Shown here: positions 55,520 to 62,150 of the stretch, piece after piece
Numbering within the stretch: the first letter of the stretch is position 1
Layout: each line of letters starts with the position of its first letter
Origin: Glacieibacterium frigidum
GTDB taxonomy: Bacteria; Pseudomonadota; Alphaproteobacteria; Sphingomonadales; Sphingomonadaceae
Assembly: GCF_007097155.1 (NCBI RefSeq)
Contig: NZ_VJWA01000002.1
Span: 248,001-312,000 of the forward strand
DNA length: 64,000 nucleotides
Reading direction: 5' to 3'
Notes under the pieces: generated by a model
The model's database searches: none
Told to the model about the DNA's origin: nothing
What the model saw: the letters and a program-made list of their open reading frames with translations, nothing else
Program-made: the position numbers and the translations under genes

Positions 55520-55810
55520 ATGACCGACGCATTTTCGAACGACAACGGCACGCCGCGTGCCGCCAACGACGCACGTGAGCCCGATGCCTATGGCCAGGCG
55601 GCACTATTCCTGGTCGAAAGCGTTTTGCATGGCCTGATCGAGCGCTCGGTGTTCTCGATTGAAGAGGCAATCCAATTGGTCGACATCGCTGTCGAAGTGA
55701 AAAGCGATCTGGCTGGAGACCTGGGGGATTCACCAGAGACGCTGGCCAAGTCATTGGCCCTGTTATCATCGATCAGTTCCAGCCTGCGTAATGACCTGAA
55801 AACGCGCTGA
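55520..55810 (+). CDS. Small hypothetical protein
   Basis: This 96-residue acidic protein (MTDAFSNDNGTPRAANDARE onward) has an Asn/Asp/Ala-rich head and a predicted helical body (AALFLVESVLHGLIERSVFSI, EEAIQLVDIAVEVKSDL). The ATG at 55520 has GGAG five bases upstream; an ATG at 55493 is a weaker choice. No family is recognised, but proteins of this type occur in sphingomonads. It is divergent from the Crp-like regulator and might be under its control. Confidence 0.65.
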   Translation: MTDAFSNDNGTPRAANDAREPDAYGQAALFLVESVLHGLIERSVFSIEEAIQLVDIAVEVKSDLAGDLGDSPETLAKSLALLSSISSSLRNDLKTR

Positions 55811-55848
55811 CCTTCAAGATAGTTGCGCCTGCGTACGATTTTTGCGCA

Positions 55849-55886
55849 ATATCGATTGATATATGTTCGATAGACTCGGTCGAGTC
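55849..55886. promoter_or_regulatory. Palindromic sites before a small gene
   Basis: ATATCGATTGATAT (55849-55862, arms ATATC/GATAT) and GACTCGGTCGAGTC (55873-55886, arms GACTC/GAGTC) lie in an AT-rich stretch ahead of the gene at 55922. They look like binding sites or short hairpins. No regulator can be named. Confidence 0.35.
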
Positions 55887-55921
55887 CGGGTTATCGTGAT
55901 GGTGCAAGTGGGAGATGCGCC

Positions 55922-56101
55922 ATGATCGACAACTCGCCGACCTATTATCAACACCGCAGCGAGGTTCAGCGCCGGCTCGCCGACGCTGCCGCAAGCCCGC
56001 AGATCGCCGAGATACATCGCGATCTGGCGACGCGCTATTCGATGCTGGCGCAGCCCGGCGGCAACCCGGGGTTCAATCGCGAGCAGGCCGACGCGCGCTG
56101 A
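55922..56101 (+). CDS. Very small hypothetical protein
   Basis: This 59-residue protein (MIDNSPTYYQHRSEVQRRLA onward, ending NREQADAR) has a GGGAG ribosome site at 55909-55913 and a codon pattern like its neighbours. It is charged and probably helical with no membrane segment. Proteins with this pattern (RLADAAASPQIAEIHRDLA) are seen as small conserved proteins in sphingomonads. Function unknown. Confidence 0.6.
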   Translation: MIDNSPTYYQHRSEVQRRLADAAASPQIAEIHRDLATRYSMLAQPGGNPGFNREQADAR

Positions 56102-56110
56102 CTTTGCCCG

Positions 56111-56665
56111 TCAGTCCGCTTCGATCCGCCACTTCATGATCGCGAACCCCAGGCCCACGACTGCCGGCAAGCCGATCGCGAGTGCCACCTGCTCGACGCT
56201 GAAGTCCGTGCGGAACACCAGCGCTCCCGCGAGGGCAGCGACGACCAAGAACAGCTTGCCATAGCTCATGCGGCCGATGCGCCGGCCGAACACCTGTTTC
56301 CGCGACTTTCCCGGCTCGACCTCGGGCCGCCCGGCGAACGCACGCGCCGGCGCATGGCTCGCCCAGCGCAGGAAGAGATACAGGCCGCCCATCGTGATCG
56401 TCGCCATCACCACCGCGCCAGCGACCCCGACGGCATCGCTGTCGCTGGTGACAAAGCGGTCGGCGAGCCATGCCAGGCCGATCATGCCGCCGAAATAGAG
56501 AAAGAAGCCGAGCACCACCATCCAGCCCATCCAGCGGACATAGCCGTCGCGCTCAGCCGTGGTGGCCGGAATGGCGGCGCCGATCTGGTCGCGGCGGTAC
56601 AGATAGCCGCCCTTCCCGTCGGGCTTGAACTGCAGCGCCATCCCAAAGCCGAGGCCGTCGATCAT
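56111..56665 (-). CDS. Hypothetical four-helix membrane protein
   Basis: This 184-residue protein has a short cytoplasmic start (MIDGLGFGMALQFKPDGKGG) and four hydrophobic helices: WMVVLGFFLYFGGMIGLAWL, AGAVVMATITMGGLYLFLRW, KLFLVVAALAGALVF and VALAIGLPAVVGLGFAIM. The ATG at 56665 is the only start that keeps the full N-terminus. No family is recognised. It is divergent from the secreted gene at 56750. Confidence 0.65.
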   Translation of the reverse strand: MIDGLGFGMALQFKPDGKGGYLYRRDQIGAAIPATTAERDGYVRWMGWMVVLGFFLYFGGMIGLAWLADRFVTSDSDAVGVAGAVVMATITMGGLYLFLRWASHAPARAFAGRPEVEPGKSRKQVFGRRIGRMSYGKLFLVVAALAGALVFRTDFSVEQVALAIGLPAVVGLGFAIMKWRIEAD

Positions 56666-56749
56666 CCGATGTCTCCCTGCTTCCTCGACACTGCCTAGCG
56701 TAACGACTAAGCTGCTGAAATACATATCGACCTTGGTTAGTAGGCGTTC

Positions 56750-57241
56750 ATGATGCAGTTTCAGCGTGCCCTTCTCCTCCTCGCCGCGGTCGCGGCCTCC
56801 CCTGCCGCGGCGCTCGATATCGCGCTCCCGCAGGTCAAGGGCTTCCAGATCGGGCATCAGCAGCGATCGGGGCGCGCCGTGCTCGTCGAGCTGGTTCCGG
56901 TCGGCCAGACCGTTCAGAAGTTCGACAAGATGATCACCCTGATGACGACCCCCGGCGCGGGGACGATGCCGAGCGCCAACTTCGTCGCGCTGTTCGCCAA
57001 GCGCTATGTCGCGACCTGCCCGGGCAGCATCGCGACGCCGGTGCCGATGGGCAAGGCAGCCGGCGGCATCCGCATCGACTGCTCGCGCCATCCCAAGACC
57101 GGCAAGGCGGAGACCGTGTTCGCGCGCGCCCTGCCCGTCGGCCCCGACATGGCGCTGGTGCAGTACATGACCGCCTATATGACCATGCCGGCGGAGGCGC
57201 AGTTCGCGCGCAACTATCTCGGCAGCGTGGCGCTGCGCTGA
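56750..57241 (+). CDS. Secreted hypothetical protein
   Basis: This 163-residue protein has a signal peptide (MMQFQRALLLLAAVAASPAAA), then a beta-rich region (QVKGFQIGHQQRSGRAVLVE), two cysteines (ATCPG and RIDCSR) that may form a disulfide, and a C-terminal helix. No motif gives a function. Its stop shares a base with the next ATG (TGATG), so it is coupled to 57241. Confidence 0.7.
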   Translation: MMQFQRALLLLAAVAASPAAALDIALPQVKGFQIGHQQRSGRAVLVELVPVGQTVQKFDKMITLMTTPGAGTMPSANFVALFAKRYVATCPGSIATPVPMGKAAGGIRIDCSRHPKTGKAETVFARALPVGPDMALVQYMTAYMTMPAEAQFARNYLGSVALR

Positions 57242-57699
57242 TGCGGGCGGCTCTCCTGCTCGCAGCTGGGCTCGCTGCGACCGCCACAGCCGCCGAGGCG
57301 GCGGCGTGGAACTTCGCCTTCAACCAGGGCATCGCCGAATACAGCGCCGGATCGTTTGCCGAGGGCGGGAGCAGCGTCGCATTGTCGTGCGCCGAGAGCG
57401 GGGTCGCGCCGGGCAGCGTGTCGGTCAGCGTGCGGCGCGCGGGCTTTACGCCGGCGAAGGCCGAGCCCGTCACCTTCCGTGTCGGCACGCGCGAGGTCAG
57501 GATGTTCACTGATGCCGGCGGCTCGGTCAGCTATGGCAGCGTCGCCGTCGCCCCGCGCTTCCGGGCCTTGTGGCAGATGCTCGGGACCGGCCGCGGCACG
57601 CTGACGGTCAAGTACGGGCCCGGCGCGCCGATGTCCTTCCCGCTGACCGGTGCGGCGAAGCTGTTCGGGCCGGTGCCCTGTCCGAAGCAGCTGTCCTGA
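57241..57699 (+). CDS. Secreted hypothetical protein
   Basis: This 152-residue protein has a signal peptide (MRAALLLAAGLAATATAAEA) and a beta-strand-rich body without recognised motifs, with cysteines in ALSCAESG and the terminal PVPCPKQ. It is coupled to the preceding gene. Its stop lies within CTGA, where the next gene may start. Confidence 0.7.
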   Translation: MRAALLLAAGLAATATAAEAAAWNFAFNQGIAEYSAGSFAEGGSSVALSCAESGVAPGSVSVSVRRAGFTPAKAEPVTFRVGTREVRMFTDAGGSVSYGSVAVAPRFRALWQMLGTGRGTLTVKYGPGAPMSFPLTGAAKLFGPVPCPKQLS

Positions 57700-58520
57700 C
57701 GACCTGTCCCTATTGCCGCGCCCCGGCGAGCGGGCGTTTCTGCTCGGCATGCGGCAAGCCGCTCGAGGTCGAGGCGAGCGAGACCGCCGTCGCGCGCGAC
57801 CTGCTCGGCCTGAGGATGCAGAACCTGCGGCCGCTGGCGCACACCGCGTGGCTGGCGATCGCCGCGCCGCAGACATTGTCCCGCCGCTGGTGCGCGGGCG
57901 ACCGTCACAATCTCGTCTCCCCCGTCGCGCTGCTGTCGGTGGTCAGTGCACTTGCGGCGACGGTCGCGGTGATCGCCGCGGGCGCGACCGGCAGCCATGC
58001 GGCCGAGCAGGCCGACACCGCAGCACTCGGCAATGTCCTCGACGCGCTGCCCTTCCTGAAGCGCTGGTTCCCGGCTGCAGCGGCCGAAGCGGCGGGCGAC
58101 CCGGCGGCATTCGGCGGCCGGGTCAAGCAGGTCGGGTCATGGCTCGCTGCGATGTGGCCCCTGCTGTTCCTGATCCCCGGCGTCCTGGTGCTCGCCCCGT
58201 GGCGGCGCATCTCGCGGCACGACGCGCTGATCGTCGCGTGCGTCGAGACGGTGACGATCATGGCGCTGGCGGGCGTCTATACCGTCGTCCGCATCGTCGC
58301 GCCGGGGGTAGCCGCGAGCCCGTTGTTCTCGACCCCGGTCTGGCTGCTGCTGTGCATCCACACCGCGCGCCACGTGCGCGCCGTCGTGCCGGGCGCCAGC
58401 CTGCTCTACGCAGCGACGCGGCCCATCCTCGCGACTTTGCTGTTCCCGGCGGTCGTCTATTTCTGGATGGCGGCGGTCGTTGCGCTGACCCTCGCGCTGG
58501 CGCCCGCACTCAGGGCCTGA
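57696..58520 (+). CDS. DUF3667-type membrane protein with zinc ribbon; possible CTG start
   Basis: This protein of about 274 residues begins with a rubredoxin-like zinc ribbon (TTCPYCRAPASGRFCSACGKPL). Four or five membrane helices follow, including ALLSVVSALAATVAVIAAGA, MWPLLFLIPGVLVLAPW and LATLLFPAVVYFWMAAVVAL. It matches the DUF3667 pattern. No ATG, GTG or TTG lies in frame near the zinc ribbon; CTG at 57696 overlaps the upstream stop as CTGA, as in other coupled pairs here. The ATG at 57570 would overlap the previous gene by 130 bases. The start is uncertain. Confidence 0.7.
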   Translation: MTTCPYCRAPASGRFCSACGKPLEVEASETAVARDLLGLRMQNLRPLAHTAWLAIAAPQTLSRRWCAGDRHNLVSPVALLSVVSALAATVAVIAAGATGSHAAEQADTAALGNVLDALPFLKRWFPAAAAEAAGDPAAFGGRVKQVGSWLAAMWPLLFLIPGVLVLAPWRRISRHDALIVACVETVTIMALAGVYTVVRIVAPGVAASPLFSTPVWLLLCIHTARHVRAVVPGASLLYAATRPILATLLFPAVVYFWMAAVVALTLALAPALRA

Positions 58521-58524
58521 CGCT

Positions 58525-59583
58525 TCAGGGGATCAGCCGGTCGGCGCGCAGCTGCTCGAACAGGTCATAGAAGGCATGATCGGTCGACTGATAGGCGGTG
58601 AAGCCCAGCCGGCGGCTCTTCGACATGTCGGTAACCACCTCGATCGGTCGCCCCAGGTCGGCGTCGGTGTGCCAGGCCGAGGCGAGGCGCGACAGGTCGG
58701 GCTCGGCCAGCCCCTCGCGCTCGGCGATCTCGCGCCACAGCGAGGCATCGTTCGCCATCTGCTGTTCGAGCGGCCGGACCACGCCGTCGAACGGCGCCGC
58801 CTCGACGCCGAACCAGCCGGCGATGCGCTCCCACATCCAGCTCCAGCGGAAGACGTCGCCGTTGACGACGTTGAACGCCTCATCGCGCGCGGCAGGCGTC
58901 GTCGCGGCCCATAGCAGATGCTTCGCGAGCTGACGCGCGTCGGTCATGTCGGTCAGCCCGTCCCACTGCGCCGCCGATCCCGGAAAGACGAACGGCCGCC
59001 CGGCCTCGCGGCACAGCACGGCATAGACCGCGAGCGTCGTGCCCATGTTCATCGCGTTGCCGACCGCCTTGCCGATCACCGTGTGCGGGCGGTGGACGCT
59101 CCAGCCGAAGCCGTCACGCTTCGCCGCCGAAAACACCTCGTCCTCCTGCGCGTAATAAAAATTCTCGACGTCGAGCCGCCCCTGTTCCTCGCGGAACGGC
59201 GTCTGCGGCAGCGCACCCTTGCCGTATGCCTCGAACGGCCCGAGGTAGTGCTTGAGCCCGGTGACCAACGCGACATGGGCGGTGCCGCTGCCCCGCAGCC
59301 CGTCGAGCAGGTTGCGCACCATCGCCGAATTGACGCGAATATTCTCCGCCTCGCTGTCCTGCCGCAGCCAGGTCGTGACGAACACCGCATCGGGGCGCAG
59401 CCCGGCCAGCGCCGCCGCGGTCGCGCCCGCGTCCTGCAGGTCGGCGGCCACCGGCAGCACGCCCGCCTGATCGACCGGCCGCCGCGCGAGGCCGTGGACC
59501 GTCCAGCCCTGTTCGAGCAGCAGCGCAGTGGTCGCGCTGCCGACGATGCCGCTCGCGCCGACGACGAGTGCCGTGCCGCTCAT
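58525..59583 (-). CDS. PRISE-family SDR oxidoreductase
   Basis: This 352-residue protein has an N-terminal dinucleotide-binding fold (ALVVGASGIVGSATTALLL). It also has features of the progesterone 5-beta-reductase/iridoid synthase (PRISE) group: FVTTWLRQDSEAENIRVN, VTGLKHYLGPFEAYGKG, NFYYAQEDEVF with the catalytic Tyr, and FNVVNGDVFRWSWMWERIAG. It should reduce enone carbonyl compounds with NADPH; the natural substrate is unknown. It is divergent from the helicase gene and convergent with the DUF3667 gene. Confidence 0.88.
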   Translation of the reverse strand: MSGTALVVGASGIVGSATTALLLEQGWTVHGLARRPVDQAGVLPVAADLQDAGATAAALAGLRPDAVFVTTWLRQDSEAENIRVNSAMVRNLLDGLRGSGTAHVALVTGLKHYLGPFEAYGKGALPQTPFREEQGRLDVENFYYAQEDEVFSAAKRDGFGWSVHRPHTVIGKAVGNAMNMGTTLAVYAVLCREAGRPFVFPGSAAQWDGLTDMTDARQLAKHLLWAATTPAARDEAFNVVNGDVFRWSWMWERIAGWFGVEAAPFDGVVRPLEQQMANDASLWREIAEREGLAEPDLSRLASAWHTDADLGRPIEVVTDMSKSRRLGFTAYQSTDHAFYDLFEQLRADRLIP

Positions 59584-59664
59584 ATCCGTTCTCCGATGTC
59601 GCTGTTCCCGTCCCAACGCGAGCCGGAGCTAAATCTTTCCGCTTGTCATCACTATATCGAGGCA

Positions 59665-62097
59665 GTGCCGCCACTTCCCCCCCAGATCACCGACTGGTTC
59701 GCCGCCAAGGGCTGGGCCGTCCGCCGCCACCAGCTCGAGATGCTCGCCGCCGCGCGCGCGGGCAGCCACGCGCTGCTCGTCGCGCCGACGGGATCGGGCA
59801 AGACCCTCGCGGGGTTCCTGCCCAGCCTGATCGAGCTGATCGAGACCCCGCAGGAGGGGCTGCACACCCTCTATGTCTCGCCGCTCAAGGCGCTGGCGGT
59901 CGACGTGCAGCGCAACCTGCTCGCCCCGATCGCCGAGATGGGCCTCGACATCCGCGTTGAGACCCGCACCGGCGACACGCCGTCGGATCGCAAGGCCCGC
60001 CAGCGCGAGCGCCCGCCGCAGATGCTGCTGACCACGCCCGAATCGCTCAGCCTGCTGATCTCCTACCCCGACGCCGCGCGCATGCTGTCGAGCGTGCGCA
60101 CGATCATCGTCGACGAGGTCCACGCGTTTGCGACCACCAAGCGCGGCGACCAGCTCAACCTCGCGATGGCGCGGCTGCAAGCGCTGTGCCCCGACCTGCG
60201 CCGTGTGGGCCTCAGCGCCACCATCGCCGACCCCGAGGCGTACCAGGGCTGGCTCGCCCCCGACGCCGACGCCGACAGCGTGACCCGCGTCCAGGGCGAT
60301 CCCGGCGCCGAGCCGCATGTCGACATCCTCGTGCCCGAGGGACGCATCCCCTGGGCCGGGCACAACGGCCGCTACGCCGCGAAGGAAGTCATCAAGCTCA
60401 TCGGGTCGGCGCGGCTGACGATCGTCTTCGTCAACACGCGCGCGGTCGCCGAGCTGGTGTTCCGCGACCTGTGGGCGGAGAACGACGACGCGCTGCCGAT
60501 CGGCATCCACCACGGGTCATTGAGCCCCGAGGCGCGGCGCAAGGTCGAGGCGGCGATGGCGTCGGGCCGCCTGCGCGCCATCGTCGCGACCGCCAGCCTC
60601 GACCTCGGAATCGACTGGGGCGACGTCGATCTCGTCGTCCAGATGGGCGCGCCGAAGGGCAGCTCGCGCCTGCTCCAGCGCATCGGCCGCGCCAACCACC
60701 GCATGGACGAGGTCAGCCGCGCCGTCGTCGTGCCCGGCAACCGCTTCGAATATCTCGAAAGCCTCGCTGCGCGCGACGCCGTCGAGGCGCACGAGCTCGA
60801 CGTCGACCGCTTTCGCCCCGGCGGGCTCGACGTGCTGGCGCAGCACATCATGGCGTGCGCCAGTGCCGCCCCCTTCGACGCCGACGCACTGTACCGCGAG
60901 ATCCGGTCGAGCGCGCCCTATGCCGGCCTCAAGCGTGCCGAGTTCGACCGCGTCATCGGCTTCGTCGCCACCGGCGGCTACAGCTTGCGCGCCTACGACC
61001 GCTACAAGCGCCTGACGCAAGGGCCCGACGGGCTGTACCGCGTCACCCACCCGCGCATGTCGGCGCAGCATCGCCTCAACGCCGGGACGATCGTCGAGGC
61101 GGCCGCCTTGAACGTCAAGTTCGGGCGCAACGGACGCTCGCTCGGCAAGGTCGAGGAGTGGTTCGCGTCGCAGCTGCGCATTGGCGACAGCTTCATGTTC
61201 GCCGGCCAGGTGATCGCGGTGACGGGGTTGGACGGCCCCGACATGCACGTCAAGCTGTCGCGCGGCGACCCGCGGGTGCCGACCTATGTCGGCGGGCGGA
61301 TGCCGCTGTCGACCAACCTCGCGCGCCGGGTCCGCGAACTGTTCAACGCGCCGCATCGCTGGGGCGGCATGCCCGACGACGTTCACGAATGGCTCGACTG
61401 GCAGCGCGTCCGCTCGGCGCTTCCCGGGCTCGACGATCTGCTCGTCGAGACCTTCTTCCGCGAAGGCCGCTGGTACATGGTCGCCTACGGCTTCGAAGGC
61501 CGCAACGCGCACCAGACGCTCGGCATGCTGCTGACCCAGCGCATGGAGGCGGCGGGGTTGGAGCCGCTCGGTTTCGTCGGCAGCGACTACATGGTCGCGG
61601 TCTGGTCCCTGCGCGAAGTCCGCGACCCGAAGCCTTTGTTCTCCCCCGACATCTTCGAGGAGGAACTCGCCGAATGGATCGCCGCGTCGCCCTTCCTCCG
61701 CCGCGCCTTCCGCGAGGTCGCGATCATCGCCGGCCTGATCGACCGGCAGCAGCCGGGACAGCACAAGACCGGCAAGCAGGTCACCTTCTCCAGCGACCTG
61801 ATCTACGACGTGCTGCGCCGCCACGAGCCCGACCACCTGCTCCTCACCGCCGCCTGGACCGACGCGCGTTCGAAACTGACCGAGGTCGAGCGCCTCGCCG
61901 GCCTGCTCGACCGCGCGCAGGCGAGCATGGTCCACATGTCGCTCGACCGCGTGTCGCCGCTCGCGGTCCCGGTGCTGCTCGAGGCGGGGCGCGAGCGGGT
62001 TTTCGGCCGCGCCGACGATGCACTGCTGCTCGAGGCGAGCGCACTGGCGGCGGAGGCGATGCCGCTGCCTGCGGAGATGGCGCTGCTACCCGGCTAG
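59665..62097 (+). CDS. Ligase-associated DEXH-box helicase (Lhr-like)
   Basis: This 810-residue superfamily 2 helicase has Walker A APTGSGKT (40-47), DEVH (150-153), LSATIADPEAY, IVFVNTRAVAELVF, ATASLDLGIDWGDVDLVVQMG and QRIGRANHRMDE, followed by the Lhr winged-helix region. It is the size of the TIGR04121 ligase-associated helicases. GTG at 59665 fits the family N-terminus (PPLPPQITDWFAAKGW); ATG at 59596 is possible but would leave only 12 bases to the divergent reductase start. The exonuclease of the same repair module is at 53590; no ligase or phosphoesterase adjoins. Confidence 0.9.
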   Translation: MPPLPPQITDWFAAKGWAVRRHQLEMLAAARAGSHALLVAPTGSGKTLAGFLPSLIELIETPQEGLHTLYVSPLKALAVDVQRNLLAPIAEMGLDIRVETRTGDTPSDRKARQRERPPQMLLTTPESLSLLISYPDAARMLSSVRTIIVDEVHAFATTKRGDQLNLAMARLQALCPDLRRVGLSATIADPEAYQGWLAPDADADSVTRVQGDPGAEPHVDILVPEGRIPWAGHNGRYAAKEVIKLIGSARLTIVFVNTRAVAELVFRDLWAENDDALPIGIHHGSLSPEARRKVEAAMASGRLRAIVATASLDLGIDWGDVDLVVQMGAPKGSSRLLQRIGRANHRMDEVSRAVVVPGNRFEYLESLAARDAVEAHELDVDRFRPGGLDVLAQHIMACASAAPFDADALYREIRSSAPYAGLKRAEFDRVIGFVATGGYSLRAYDRYKRLTQGPDGLYRVTHPRMSAQHRLNAGTIVEAAALNVKFGRNGRSLGKVEEWFASQLRIGDSFMFAGQVIAVTGLDGPDMHVKLSRGDPRVPTYVGGRMPLSTNLARRVRELFNAPHRWGGMPDDVHEWLDWQRVRSALPGLDDLLVETFFREGRWYMVAYGFEGRNAHQTLGMLLTQRMEAAGLEPLGFVGSDYMVAVWSLREVRDPKPLFSPDIFEEELAEWIAASPFLRRAFREVAIIAGLIDRQQPGQHKTGKQVTFSSDLIYDVLRRHEPDHLLLTAAWTDARSKLTEVERLAGLLDRAQASMVHMSLDRVSPLAVPVLLEAGRERVFGRADDALLLEASALAAEAMPLPAEMALLPG

Positions 62098-62150
62098 CCG
62101 GGCCCGGGCGTCGCTGATACGCTCGCGTCCGGGGCATTCGGGGGATCATC

